NCBI RefSeq assembly: GCF_000015645.1
Contig: NC_008816.1
Location: forward strand, 372,001-436,000
Origin: Prochlorococcus marinus str. AS9601
GTDB taxonomy: Bacteria; Cyanobacteriota; Cyanobacteriia; PCC-6307; Cyanobiaceae
Direction of reading: 5' to 3'
Length of the DNA stretch: 64,000 nt
The notes beneath the pieces are model-generated. The model saw only the letters and a program-made list of their open reading frames with translations, ran no database searches and was not told the DNA's origin. Below, piece after piece: positions 18,266 through 27,928 of this stretch (the first letter of the stretch is position 1; each line of letters opens with the position of its first letter). The position numbers were made by a program, and so were the translations under genes.

Positions 18266-18925
18266 TTAAATTACGTTAACTTCTTCAAAAATTTCACAAA
18301 AATTGGAAGTTCCCACGCAATTAATTCCAATATCAAACAAATCAATTACTTGCTTCAGTTTTTTTATGCCACCTACAACTTTGATTTGATTTTGAGAGCC
18401 TGTTATTTTTAGTATTTCGGCGACATCATTAAATGTAAGAGGAGATCCAAACCCGTCCCCGAATTGAAAATTTTTAATACCTAATTCTAAACATATTTCT
18501 ATCGCGTTAATTAAAACTTCTTCTTGTAGTTTTGATTTATTTATGATTATTGAAACTGGTAATCCAGATAATTTAACTTGCTCAATTTCAGCAGCGAAAG
18601 TTTCTAAATTTCTTTTGGATAAATTGATAAAGTTTGGGATATATTCAATTCCTTTTGCCCCCTTATCTTTAGCAAAACAAACTAATTCTTCAATAAATGA
18701 AACTGGTAAATCTGCTAAAGGGTAAGAAATAAGTGCGTTTATGTCCGCACTGTAATTACCCAAACAGTTTTTAAGGTCAGTTAAATAATTTAGTGAAGTA
18801 GAAATATTTTTGATATTGTATTTTCTTATTAAATCGCAATTCACACAGAAATCTTCCCATGATAAATAAGGGTTAATAATAATCGCATGAATTTTCTCGT
18901 TTAATTCATATTCAATATTGGGCAT
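18266..18925 (-). CDS. deoC: DeoC-like TIM-barrel protein, catalytic lysine motif absent
   Basis: The fold and overall pattern match deoxyribose-phosphate aldolase, including the C-terminal IKVVGGIK box that carries the second active-site lysine and the end GINCVGTSN. The family Schiff-base motif (F-V/I-K-T-S-T-G) is replaced by NFQFGDGFG, with no lysine at that place. This 219-aa protein is therefore unlikely to work as a normal aldolase. It may be a diverged relative with another role; I keep the symbol only as a family label. It is translationally adjacent to recO. Confidence 0.75.
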   Translation of the reverse strand: MPNIEYELNEKIHAIIINPYLSWEDFCVNCDLIRKYNIKNISTSLNYLTDLKNCLGNYSADINALISYPLADLPVSFIEELVCFAKDKGAKGIEYIPNFINLSKRNLETFAAEIEQVKLSGLPVSIIINKSKLQEEVLINAIEICLELGIKNFQFGDGFGSPLTFNDVAEILKITGSQNQIKVVGGIKKLKQVIDLFDIGINCVGTSNFCEIFEEVNVI

Positions 18926-18932
18926 TTAAAAC

Positions 18933-19517
18933 TTATTTAGATTGAATCAGTCCATAACCTCCATGATTCCTTTTATATATAACTTGAAGTTCATTATTTT
19001 TCTTGTTTCGAAAAACATAAAAATCATGATCAATTAGATCTAATTGTTTTCTTGCTTCGTCTGATGAAATTGGAGTCATTTCAAAGTATTTATTTTTTAT
19101 AGATGGCTCAGGCAGACTTGCTTCAGTTCCTTCTTTAAATAAAGCTTTATCTAAAAAATTTGATTCCATACTTTCAATTGGTAAAGAATCTTTATTTTTA
19201 AATTGTTTATTATGAATTGTTTTATTGTTTCTTTCTTTATATTTGCGTAATTTTCTACAAAGTTTATTTGAAACTAAATCAATGCTTGAGTATAGATTCT
19301 CAGTTTTTTCTTCAGCTCTAATTACGGTACCATTCGCAAAAATAGTAACTTCTGCTGTTTGGAACGAGACTCTTGGATTCTTTTCGATTGAAAGGTGTAT
19401 GTCAGCTTCTTTAACGATATCCTTATAGTGATGTGTTGCTTTTTCTATCTTTGCCTCAGTATATTCTTTTAATGCTCCAGTGAGCTCAAGATTCTTTCCA
19501 TGGATTAAAATTTTCAT
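18933..19517 (-). CDS. hpf: Long-form ribosome hibernation promoting factor (LrtA/HPF)
   Basis: This protein dimerises and stores ribosomes as 100S particles during darkness or starvation; the cyanobacterial version is known as LrtA, light-repressed. The N-terminal HPF domain (about 1-100: MKILIHGKNLELTGALKEY ... VSNKLCRKLRKYKERN) is followed by a variable linker and the C-terminal dimerisation domain (EMTPISSDEARKQLDLIDHDFYVF ... GGYGLIQ). The 194-aa length fits the long form. It lies 7 bp upstream of the DeoC-like gene on the same strand and divergent from lipB. Confidence 0.95.
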   Translation of the reverse strand: MKILIHGKNLELTGALKEYTEAKIEKATHHYKDIVKEADIHLSIEKNPRVSFQTAEVTIFANGTVIRAEEKTENLYSSIDLVSNKLCRKLRKYKERNNKTIHNKQFKNKDSLPIESMESNFLDKALFKEGTEASLPEPSIKNKYFEMTPISSDEARKQLDLIDHDFYVFRNKKNNELQVIYKRNHGGYGLIQSK

Positions 19518-19561
19518 AACAAATCTAAAAATATTTACTTACTTTCTAAATCTACTTAAAT

Positions 19562-20212
19562 ATGGATAATAGAACAGCAATAATTAAACAACCTGATAAT
19601 ATTTCTTTTTTTAATGATGTTTATAAATTACAAAAAGAATATCAAGACGCATTGATTTTAGATAACTCTAACCCTGATTTTATTTGGATAGGGGAGCATC
19701 AACTCTGTTATACATTGGGGAGAGGATCTAATTATGATAATTTACTATTTTCTCTGAATGATGCTAAATATGATGTTTTTAAGATTGATAGAGGTGGTGA
19801 GGTAACTTGTCATATGCCAGGACAATTAGTAACGTATTTGGTTTTAGATTTGAAAAATTTTAATAAAGATTTAAATTGGTACTTAAGAAAAATTGAAGAA
19901 ATTATTATAAAAATCCTTGGAGCTTTTAATATAAATTGTCATTCTAGAGAAGGGTTTACTGGTGTTTGGATAGGAAATAAGAAAATCGCATCAATTGGAA
20001 TTGGTTGTAAAAGATGGATTACGATAAATGGATTTTCAATCAATATTGACTGCGAATTAGAAAACTTTAATAAGATTGTTCCTTGCGGAATAGAAAATTG
20101 TCTTATGGCAAATATGATTGATTACAATAAAAATTTAAATATTCAAGAAGTCAAGAGAATTGTTAAAAAAATAATTCAGGAAGAATTTAATTTTGATTTT
20201 ATATCACAATAG
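19562..20212 (+). CDS. lipB: Octanoyl-[ACP]:protein N-octanoyltransferase
   Basis: This enzyme moves octanoate from ACP to lipoyl domains, the first step of lipoate attachment; the PDH E2 encoded at 22884 is a client. Signature parts are [16 protein letters not shown], the catalytic lysine in [10 protein letters not shown] and the catalytic cysteine in VPCGIEN. Length 216 aa is normal. It is divergent from hpf with a 44-bp shared promoter region. Confidence 0.95.
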
Positions 20213-20239
20213 AAATTAAAATTTCAAAATCAATTTAAT

Positions 20240-22183
20240 ATGGGTGATTTAGCATACTGGCCTTCAGCCAAGCCTCTTTCCAAAAAAGATAAATTTGCCA
20301 AAAAAAGAGATTTTATTAAGAACCTTGATCATATAGATCAAATTTGGGAAGAATTAAAATTTAAATGTGGTGATACTTTAGCTGTTTGCGATTTAAGAGG
20401 AAAATACAAAGAAAAATTTTCTTATTCTGAGCTGGCTGATTTAATAACAAAAGTCTCTTTTTCTTTCGAAAAATATGGTTTAAAAAAGGGGGATGTAGTT
20501 ACTGTAATATCTGAAAATTCTCCAAGATGGCTAGCAGTAGATCAAGGCTTAATGCGTTTGGGAGCTATAAATGCAGTGAGAGGTATTAATTCTCCTTCAG
20601 TAGAATTAGACTATATTATTAAGCATTCTAATTCAGTAGGTCTAATAGTTCAGTCTAAGGAGATTTGGCTAAAGTTAAACAACAAAGAAGAATTAAAAAA
20701 AAGACTTAAATTTATAATCAATTTAGAAGATGAACAATTTGAAAGTTTAATAAGTTGGAGTAAATTTATAAGTTCAGTAGAAAAAGAAAATTCGCAAAAT
20801 AATAATCTTGAAAAATTTAATCCAGAAATTGATGACGTAGCTACTATACTTTACACTTCTGGGACAACAGGTAAACCTAAAGGTGTTCCCTTGACACATG
20901 CAAATTTTTTACATCAAATAATCAATTTAGCCTATATCGCTGATCCAGAACCAGGGACCTGTGTATTAAGCGTATTACCTATCTGGCATTCTTATGAGAG
21001 GAGTGCTGAATACTTCTTTTTTTCATGTGGTTGTTCTCAGTACTATACAATTCCAAAATTTCTGAAAGATGATATTACACAAATAAAACCTGTTGTAATG
21101 GCTACTGTACCAAGACTTTGGGAGGCAATACATGATGGTTTTTTTCAGGCGTTGAAAAAAATGCCTTCCAAGAAGCAAAAACTTATTAAGTTTTTGATAA
21201 GTAATAGTTCAGTTTTTAAAAGAAGTTTAAGAAAGATAAGAAATTTTGATATCAATAAAATAACTTTTAAATCAAAAATCCCCTTACTGGGTTCTGTGAT
21301 TAGCAGATATCCTTTACATAAATTGTCGACAATTTTTTTATGGCCGAATATTCTTAGACAACTATGCGGAGAAAAACTAAAATTTCCCATTAACGGCGGA
21401 GGTGCATTGCCAGAACATGTGGATCTTTTTTTTGAATCTTTAGGAGTAGATGTTTTGGTGGGATATGGACTCACAGAAACTAGTCCAGTATTAACTTGTA
21501 GAAGAAGAGAATTAAATGTTAGAGGATCATCTGGTCAGCCTCTAGCATTTACTGAAATCAAAATAGTGAATGATGATAAAAAAAATATTCTGAAGTTCAG
21601 AGAAGTCGGGAAAATTCTTGTTAGGGGGCCGCAAGTAATGAAAGGTTATCTTAATAATGAAATAGCTACAAATGAAGTTTTATCCAAGGATGGTTGGTTT
21701 GATACTGGTGATTTAGGTTTTCTAATACCAAATGGTTCTCTCTTTATAACAGGAAGAGCCAAGGATACAATAGTGCTATCAAGTGGTGAAAATATAGAAC
21801 CGAATCCCTTAGAGACTGAAATCCTTAGTTCTGAATTTATTAATCAGATTCAACTAGTAGGACAAGATAAGAAATGTTTAACAGCCCTTGTAGTTCCTAA
21901 TGTCGAATTGGTTAAAAGCAAGTTTTTGGAGGAAGACATTTCAAAATTAAACCTGAATAAGAATATTGGTACATTTTTTAAATCACAAATTAATAATTTG
22001 CTTAAAAGTAGATTAGGAGCAAGATCAGAAGAACAAATATTAGATTGTTATTTTGTTGATGCCTTTACTTTAGAAAATGGGTTGTTAACACAAACTCTTA
22101 AACAAAAAAGAAAAGAAATAGAAAAAAAGTATTCATTACAAATAGAAAATATGTATGAAAACAAATTTAGTAAGAAAATTTGA
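20240..22183 (+). CDS. Long-chain acyl-CoA/ACP synthetase (AMP-binding)
   Basis: This 647-aa ANL-superfamily enzyme activates fatty acids through acyl-AMP. Motifs include ILYTSGTTGKPKGVPLTH (P-loop), GYGLTETSPVL, the DTGDLGF box and the hinge region SSGENIEPNPLE. In cyanobacteria the single member usually acts as an acyl-ACP synthetase that recycles free fatty acids from membrane lipids (Aas). It follows lipB by 27 bp and may be co-transcribed. Confidence 0.9.
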   Translation: MGDLAYWPSAKPLSKKDKFAKKRDFIKNLDHIDQIWEELKFKCGDTLAVCDLRGKYKEKFSYSELADLITKVSFSFEKYGLKKGDVVTVISENSPRWLAVDQGLMRLGAINAVRGINSPSVELDYIIKHSNSVGLIVQSKEIWLKLNNKEELKKRLKFIINLEDEQFESLISWSKFISSVEKENSQNNNLEKFNPEIDDVATILYTSGTTGKPKGVPLTHANFLHQIINLAYIADPEPGTCVLSVLPIWHSYERSAEYFFFSCGCSQYYTIPKFLKDDITQIKPVVMATVPRLWEAIHDGFFQALKKMPSKKQKLIKFLISNSSVFKRSLRKIRNFDINKITFKSKIPLLGSVISRYPLHKLSTIFLWPNILRQLCGEKLKFPINGGGALPEHVDLFFESLGVDVLVGYGLTETSPVLTCRRRELNVRGSSGQPLAFTEIKIVNDDKKNILKFREVGKILVRGPQVMKGYLNNEIATNEVLSKDGWFDTGDLGFLIPNGSLFITGRAKDTIVLSSGENIEPNPLETEILSSEFINQIQLVGQDKKCLTALVVPNVELVKSKFLEEDISKLNLNKNIGTFFKSQINNLLKSRLGARSEEQILDCYFVDAFTLENGLLTQTLKQKRKEIEKKYSLQIENMYENKFSKKI

Positions 22184-22221
22184 TTTGTTATATCTATATT
22201 AAAAAGGTAATTTAATTTTTT

Positions 22222-22665
22222 ATGGAAACAAAAAACTCAATATCTATAAAGCGCTCAATAGCTATTAAAGCTGTAGTTACACCAACTTGGAAGGAAGATG
22301 CTGAAAAAGAATTAAGTAAGGCAATTTCAAACATTGATCAGCAATTATCGCAACTTGAGCAGGAGGGGCAGCAAATAGTAAATAATATTAGATCCCAATC
22401 GGTTAATCCTCTTGATCCAAGGGTTCAAGAACAGGTTAGTCAGGTGCAACAACAAGTCGCAGCAAAACGAAATGAAATTGAAGAACAAAAAAGAAATCTA
22501 CTTCAACAACAGAGTCAAGTTCGCGAATTAAAAATGGACGAAATTGTTGATCAAGGGCAAGTGGATAGTTTCTGTGATGTCACTGTGGGAGACAATCTTA
22601 TTCAAAAAATGCAAGTCTCGATTACGGTTAAAGATGGAGTTATTCAATCTATAGATAATAATTAA
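22222..22665 (+). CDS. YlqD-like coiled-coil protein
   Basis: This 147-aa protein has a central Gln/Glu-rich coiled coil (about 30-110) flanked by short beta-rich ends. The C-terminus (VDSFCDVTVGDNLIQKMQVSITVKDG) is the conserved YlqD-type domain. Function is unknown. It follows the acyl-activating enzyme by 38 bp on the same strand. Confidence 0.8.
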   Translation: METKNSISIKRSIAIKAVVTPTWKEDAEKELSKAISNIDQQLSQLEQEGQQIVNNIRSQSVNPLDPRVQEQVSQVQQQVAAKRNEIEEQKRNLLQQQSQVRELKMDEIVDQGQVDSFCDVTVGDNLIQKMQVSITVKDGVIQSIDNN

Positions 22666-22883
22666 AGAGAAGATTTAGTATTTTTGATAAACGTAAGTAA
22701 ATCTTAATTTCGAAAAGTTTTAAATTCTAATCGATCTAAATTATTACTTTCTTAAGTTTTAAGAGTTCCCACTGTGAACATGATTTCGTATAATTAAAAC
22801 AAGAGTTTAAAGGGTTCTTAATCATAAAAACTTTAGGAAGTTTGTTAGAAATCCCTTGAAACTTATGCAATAACAATTTTCTT
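22666..22883 (+). promoter_or_regulatory. Promoter region of the PDH E2 gene
   Basis: A 218-bp spacer without an ORF. A good -10 box, TATAAT, lies at 22789-22794 and would start transcription near 22801, leaving a leader of about 80 nt before the E2 ATG. No clear -35 or terminator is visible. Confidence 0.45.
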
Positions 22884-24251
22884 ATGTCTCACGAAATATT
22901 CATGCCTGCCTTGAGTTCTACCATGACGGAGGGCAAGATTGTGGAATGGTTGAAAAATCCAGGAGATAAAGTTGCAAGAGGTGAATCTGTCTTGGTTGTT
23001 GAATCTGACAAGGCAGATATGGATGTTGAATCTTTTCAAGATGGATACCTTGCAGCTGTTTTAATGCCTGCTGGCAGCACTGCACCAGTAGGAGAGACTA
23101 TCGGTTTAATTGTAGAAAATGAGGATGAGATAGCTTCTGTTCAAGAACAAAATAAAGGAAATCAACCCGAAGTTTCTAGTTCGGATCAACTTGAATTGGT
23201 AAGCAATAAAACTGAAGAAAAACCTTTGGTTCAAACTGAAATTGTTGAAAAACAAGAAAAAGAAGTTGTATTAATGAGTGAAAAGGCAGCCCCATCTTCT
23301 AATAGTGATCAAATAAATGCTGCTACGAGTAATGTTTCTTCGAGGGTGATTGCATCTCCAAGAGCTAAAAAACTTGCCTCTCAAATGGGTGTTGATTTAG
23401 CAAAGGTTCATGGATCAGGACCTCATGGAAGGATTCAAGCCGATGATATTTTAAAAGCTAATGGCCAACCAGTCTCTATACCATGGATAGGCGAAGGTGG
23501 TTCTCCTGCAAGTATCCCTGGTGTAAATTTGGGGGTTGAAAGTAAACCAGAAGCTTCAGGAAATAGTTTTGGTAATCCCGGAGAAACAGTTCAATTTAAT
23601 ACTCTTCAAAAAGCGGTAAATAAAAATATGGAATCTAGTTTAGATGTGCCATGTTTTAGAGTGGGTTACTCCATCAACACAGATAAATTAGATAATTTTT
23701 ATAAAAAAGTAAAACAGAATGGAGTGACTATGACTGCTTTACTAGTTAAAGCAGTTGCTAAGACACTAAAGAAACACCCTCAAGTTAACTCAAGTTTTTC
23801 AGAAAATGGAATTTCTTATCCAGAAAATATAAATATTGCTGTTGCTGTAGCGATGGAAGATGGTGGACTAATAACTCCAGTTTTAAAAGAACCATGCAAT
23901 ACTGATTTATTTGAATTGTCTAGGGAATGGAAAGATCTCGTAAAAAGATCAAGATCAAAACAATTAGAACCCGATGAATACTCAACGGGAACCTTCACTT
24001 TATCTAACCTTGGGATGTTTGGAGTTGATAGATTTGACGCAATTCTTCCTCCAGGTACCGGTGCTATTTTAGCCATAGCATCATCGAAACCAACCGTTGT
24101 TGCTAATAGTGATGGTTCAATATCTGTTAAAAAAATAATGCAAGTAAATCTAACGGCTGATCATAGAGTGATCTATGGAGCTGATGGAGCTTCATTCTTA
24201 AAAGACTTGGCTTCCCTAATTCAAGATGAGCCAGAGACTCTTGTCTCCTAA
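22884..24251 (+). CDS. pdhC: Pyruvate dehydrogenase E2 (dihydrolipoamide acetyltransferase)
   Basis: This 455-aa E2 core of the pyruvate dehydrogenase complex moves the acetyl group to CoA. One lipoyl domain has the lipoylated lysine in ESDKADMDVE (K43). A Glu/Gln-rich linker leads to the E3/E1-binding domain (ASPRAKKLASQMGVDLAKVHGSGPHGRI), then a second linker and the catalytic domain ending in the active-site DHRVIYGADGA. The single lipoyl domain is typical of cyanobacteria. The queA start follows 6 bp later. Confidence 0.93.
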   Translation: MSHEIFMPALSSTMTEGKIVEWLKNPGDKVARGESVLVVESDKADMDVESFQDGYLAAVLMPAGSTAPVGETIGLIVENEDEIASVQEQNKGNQPEVSSSDQLELVSNKTEEKPLVQTEIVEKQEKEVVLMSEKAAPSSNSDQINAATSNVSSRVIASPRAKKLASQMGVDLAKVHGSGPHGRIQADDILKANGQPVSIPWIGEGGSPASIPGVNLGVESKPEASGNSFGNPGETVQFNTLQKAVNKNMESSLDVPCFRVGYSINTDKLDNFYKKVKQNGVTMTALLVKAVAKTLKKHPQVNSSFSENGISYPENINIAVAVAMEDGGLITPVLKEPCNTDLFELSREWKDLVKRSRSKQLEPDEYSTGTFTLSNLGMFGVDRFDAILPPGTGAILAIASSKPTVVANSDGSISVKKIMQVNLTADHRVIYGADGASFLKDLASLIQDEPETLVS

Positions 24252-24257
24252 ATTTAA

Positions 24258-25382
24258 TTGATTTCTCAAATTAATAATGAAGAAAGAGATTATAAGCTTG
24301 AAGCTTATGATTATTTACTTGATCCATCATTAATTGCTAGTAAACCTTCTGCAATTAGGCATGCATCAAGATTGATGATAGTGAGAAATAGTTTTTTAGA
24401 AGAAGACTGCTTAACTAATAAATTTACCAATAATCTTTTAGATGAATTTAGAGAAGGGGATCTTGTAGTTGTAAATAATACTAAAGTTATGAAAGCTAGG
24501 TTAAAAGTTGAATTAGAAAATAAGAAATTAGTCGAATTATTAGTTTTAGAAAGATCCCATGAATGTGTTTGGTTATGTTTGGCAAAGCCAGCGAAAAAGT
24601 TAAAAATAAATAGAAAATTAAAATTAAAATCTCCTTTAGAACAAGAGATTAATTTGATTGTTGATGGAGTTGATGAAGAAACTGGAGGGAGATTTATTAA
24701 ATTTCCGGAAAATATTACTTGTCTCAATTCAATGAATGAACTTCTCGATAAATACGGGGAAATTCCTCTCCCTCCTTATATAAAAAATTCCGAAGAAGAT
24801 TCTTTTCATGAGAAAAGTTATCAAACTGAGTATGCAACTAATCCTGGGGCAGTTGCTGCACCAACAGCTGGTTTACACTTAAGCAAAAGTCTTATTTCCA
24901 ATCTAAAAAAAAAAGGAGTAATAATCTTACCGATAACTTTGCACGTGGGTTATGGAACATTCAAACCAATTGATCAAGAAGATTTAAGTAACTTAAAACT
25001 TCATAAAGAATGGGTAAGTGTTAATAAGGAAGTAGTGAATGAAATAAAAAGAATAAAGAAAACAGATAGAAAAATAATTGCTATTGGCACAACTAGCGTA
25101 AGAGCTCTTGAAAGTTGTTATTCTCACGAAATAAATGACTTTATTCCAATAGCTAAATATGTAAATTTAGTAATTAAGCCAGGTTATAAATTTAAGGTAG
25201 TTGATGGATTATTAACTAATTTTCATCTCCCTAAAAGTTCATTATTACTTTTAGTAAGTGCAATGATTGGTAGAGAAAGATTATTAGAATTGTATAAGAA
25301 AGCCATAAAAGAAAAATTTAGATTCTTCTCTTATGGCGATGCGATGTATATTTCACCAGATTCACTACTGGAGAAAAAATAG
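24258..25382 (+). CDS. queA: S-adenosylmethionine:tRNA ribosyltransferase-isomerase
   Basis: QueA converts preQ1-tRNA to epoxyqueuosine-tRNA using SAM as ribosyl donor. Family boxes seen are YDYLLDPSLIASKP, VVNNTKVMKARL, YQTEYATNPGAVAAPTAGLHLS, TLHVGYGTFKPI, and LLTNFHLPKSSLLLLVSA. Start is TTG at 24258, near the PDH E2 stop. Length 374 aa is normal. Its stop is only 2 bp from the stop of convergent cysK, so the 3' ends must share termination signals. Confidence 0.95.
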   Translation: MISQINNEERDYKLEAYDYLLDPSLIASKPSAIRHASRLMIVRNSFLEEDCLTNKFTNNLLDEFREGDLVVVNNTKVMKARLKVELENKKLVELLVLERSHECVWLCLAKPAKKLKINRKLKLKSPLEQEINLIVDGVDEETGGRFIKFPENITCLNSMNELLDKYGEIPLPPYIKNSEEDSFHEKSYQTEYATNPGAVAAPTAGLHLSKSLISNLKKKGVIILPITLHVGYGTFKPIDQEDLSNLKLHKEWVSVNKEVVNEIKRIKKTDRKIIAIGTTSVRALESCYSHEINDFIPIAKYVNLVIKPGYKFKVVDGLLTNFHLPKSSLLLLVSAMIGRERLLELYKKAIKEKFRFFSYGDAMYISPDSLLEKK

Positions 25383-25384
25383 AT

Positions 25385-26371
25385 TTAGGCTTTGACTGGT
25401 TCTTGAATGATTCCGCTTGGAACTTCAGTAAACATAATTGATGATAAATACCTCTCTGCCAAATCAGGAAGAACAACTACAATTGTCTTCCCAGCATATT
25501 CATCTTGTTCAGCTAATCTAACAGCAGCAGCAGCAGCAGCTCCACAAGATATTCCCACTAATAGACCTTCTTCTTTTGCTAATCTAAGAGCCATCTCGAT
25601 TGACTCTTCATTTGTTACTTGTTCAACCTTATCAACAATTGATAAGTCAAGGTTCTTAGGAATAAATCCTGCTCCAATTCCTTGAATTTTATGAGGTCCA
25701 GATTTAACCTCTTCACCATTCATCGTCTGTGTAATAACAGGACTATGTGATGGTTCTACAGCGACAGAAGTAATATTCTTTCCCTTCTCTTGCTTAATGT
25801 ATCTTGAAACTCCTGTAATTGTGCCGCCAGTTCCAACACCTGCAACTAAAACATCAATTTCACCATCGCAATCATCCCAGATTTCTGGTCCAGTAGTTTT
25901 GAAATGAATTTCAGGGTTTGCTGGATTATCAAATTGACCTGGCATGAAATATTGAGAAGGATTACTTTCTGCAATTTCTTTAGCCTTAGCTATTGCTCCA
26001 GGCATACCTTTAGATGCCTCTGTTAAAACAATTTCAGCACCCAACACTGCCATAACCCTTCTTCTTTCAATTGACATGGATTCTGGCATTGTAAGGATCA
26101 GCTTATAGCCTCTTGCTGAAGCAGTAAAAGCTAGAGCAATTCCTGTATTTCCAGAAGTTGGCTCAACAATAGTTTTGTCTTTTGTAAGTTTCCCGCTTTT
26201 CTCGGCATCCCAGATCATGTTTGCGCCGATCCTACATTTGACACTATAAGCGGGGTTTCTACCTTCAATTTTTGCAAGTACTGTAGCTTTCGCGTTTTTA
26301 GTAACTGATTTTAATTTTACTAATGGAGTGTTTCCAATAGCAAAACTGTTGTCCTCATAAATTTTTGCCAT
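25385..26371 (-). CDS. cysK: Cysteine synthase A (O-acetylserine sulfhydrylase)
   Basis: This PLP enzyme joins O-acetylserine and sulfide to form cysteine. The PLP lysine is K45 in NPAYSVKCR, the substrate loop SGNTG is at 73-77 and the phosphate cradle [10 protein letters not shown] follows. Length 328 aa is typical. The gene lies downstream of two Cys/Met-metabolism PLP enzymes on the same strand, separated by 84 bp, so sulfur assimilation genes are grouped here. Confidence 0.95.
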   Translation of the reverse strand: MAKIYEDNSFAIGNTPLVKLKSVTKNAKATVLAKIEGRNPAYSVKCRIGANMIWDAEKSGKLTKDKTIVEPTSGNTGIALAFTASARGYKLILTMPESMSIERRRVMAVLGAEIVLTEASKGMPGAIAKAKEIAESNPSQYFMPGQFDNPANPEIHFKTTGPEIWDDCDGEIDVLVAGVGTGGTITGVSRYIKQEKGKNITSVAVEPSHSPVITQTMNGEEVKSGPHKIQGIGAGFIPKNLDLSIVDKVEQVTNEESIEMALRLAKEEGLLVGISCGAAAAAAVRLAEQDEYAGKTIVVVLPDLAERYLSSIMFTEVPSGIIQEPVKA

Positions 26372-26455
26372 TTATATATTGAGAAAATATATATTAATAC
26401 TAACTATTATTCAGAAAAAGAGTATATAAGTTTCTATACGGTAAATACTAGGAAT

Positions 26456-27925
26456 TTAGAAATTATTTAGTGCTTCAGAAAAGGTTTTCCATAATTGATC
26501 TTGGTCTTCTAATCCAACTGATACTCTAATAAGGTGCGAGGGTATACCAAAACTTTCAGCCCAATCCAACTCGTCATAATGAGCTAGTAAAACATAAGGA
26601 CAAACTAGAGTAAATTTTGTACCTAAACTAGGTCCTTTAGATACTTTTAGAGAATCATAAAATTTTTTAGCTTTGTTCAATCCTCCATTTAATTCAAACG
26701 ATAATAAGCAGCCGTATCCCCCATTAGAAGTAAGTAAAGAATTAAAATTTGGACAATTTTCAGGATGGAAAATATTTTTAATCTCGCTATGAGTCTCTAA
26801 TCTTTTTTTTAATTCTAAACATGCTTTATTTTGTTCAAAAACTCTTTGTTTTACATCTCTACTAACTTTCTCAAGATAAACTATATCTCCATCGGAAAGT
26901 ATTGGAATATTAATCTCGTTCAATGCATTTCTTAACTGATCAATCCATTTGCTTTTTGGATTTAGTATTAATGATCCGGCAAGAATATCACCACTACCTG
27001 AAAAAATTTTTGTAAGTGAAGTAAAAACTATATCTGCATGTTCTATGGAATTTATATTTAAATTAGAACCAATTGTATCGTCAACAATTAAGGGAATATT
27101 TAGCTTTTTTGCAATTTTTGAAATTTTTTTAATGTTTACACATTTGAGCATTGGATTACTTGGAAGTTCAATAATTAATGCTGATGGATTTATTCTTTTG
27201 ATTTCTAATTCAATATCCGCGCAATTTTCTTCTGTAATTAACTTTGCTCCGTGAAAGATTTTCATTGGTAATTTAAGTACATCTACATATGGAAAACCAA
27301 CTTGGAGTGTTGGTTTAGCTGGAAATAATTTATATATGATTTCTAATGATGTATGCAATGCAGACATTCCAGATGAAGTTAAGTGAATATCATTAGAGTC
27401 AATTTTTGTAGATTTAGAAATTCTATTTTTTATTCTTTGAGAACATTCATTTACGTAAGATTTTGGAGGGCAATCTTCAAGACCTAGTTCTATAGCGGCA
27501 GCTCTTGAAGATAGACCAAGACCAGTATGTTGCCAAAAATATTTTGCATAAATACTTCCTTCTTTTTCAGTTATTAAGAAAGCTAAATTATTTCTTTTTT
27601 CTATTAACGAGAATTGTTCAGAAGTATTTCTATCAATGTATTTTTTAGCTTTAAAAGCTATTCTTTCATTCGGATATGGCCAGATACTTTTATTGTTGTA
27701 GTAATTTTGTTTTTTTACTTTTTCGCATAATCTTTTCACTATGGGGTTTAGCCCGAATCGTGGGTAAATGGACTTCAATAAATTCATGCATTCTTGATCT
27801 TTTTCCTCGTAATTTATTACATCATTCCAAGTTGGTAATGCTACAGAAACAGCATGAATACTATCAGGAATTGCATATCCCAACTCTAAATTTTTCCATA
27901 TAGGTTTTTTAAGTAAATCTCTCAA
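26456..27925 (-). CDS. Cys/Met-metabolism PLP enzyme with N-terminal extension
   Basis: This 489-aa fold-type I PLP enzyme of the cystathionine gamma-synthase/lyase family has its PLP lysine in FTSLTKIFSGSGD and the HLIRVSVGLED C-terminal box. It carries about 100 extra N-terminal residues compared with the usual 380-400 aa. Such extended forms are known among cystathionine gamma-synthases, but the reaction (gamma-synthase or beta-lyase) cannot be fixed by eye. It starts 3 bp after the stop of the 387-aa family member, so both are made together. Confidence 0.8.
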   Translation of the reverse strand: MRDLLKKPIWKNLELGYAIPDSIHAVSVALPTWNDVINYEEKDQECMNLLKSIYPRFGLNPIVKRLCEKVKKQNYYNNKSIWPYPNERIAFKAKKYIDRNTSEQFSLIEKRNNLAFLITEKEGSIYAKYFWQHTGLGLSSRAAAIELGLEDCPPKSYVNECSQRIKNRISKSTKIDSNDIHLTSSGMSALHTSLEIIYKLFPAKPTLQVGFPYVDVLKLPMKIFHGAKLITEENCADIELEIKRINPSALIIELPSNPMLKCVNIKKISKIAKKLNIPLIVDDTIGSNLNINSIEHADIVFTSLTKIFSGSGDILAGSLILNPKSKWIDQLRNALNEINIPILSDGDIVYLEKVSRDVKQRVFEQNKACLELKKRLETHSEIKNIFHPENCPNFNSLLTSNGGYGCLLSFELNGGLNKAKKFYDSLKVSKGPSLGTKFTLVCPYVLLAHYDELDWAESFGIPSHLIRVSVGLEDQDQLWKTFSEALNNF

Positions 27926-27928
27926 TTT

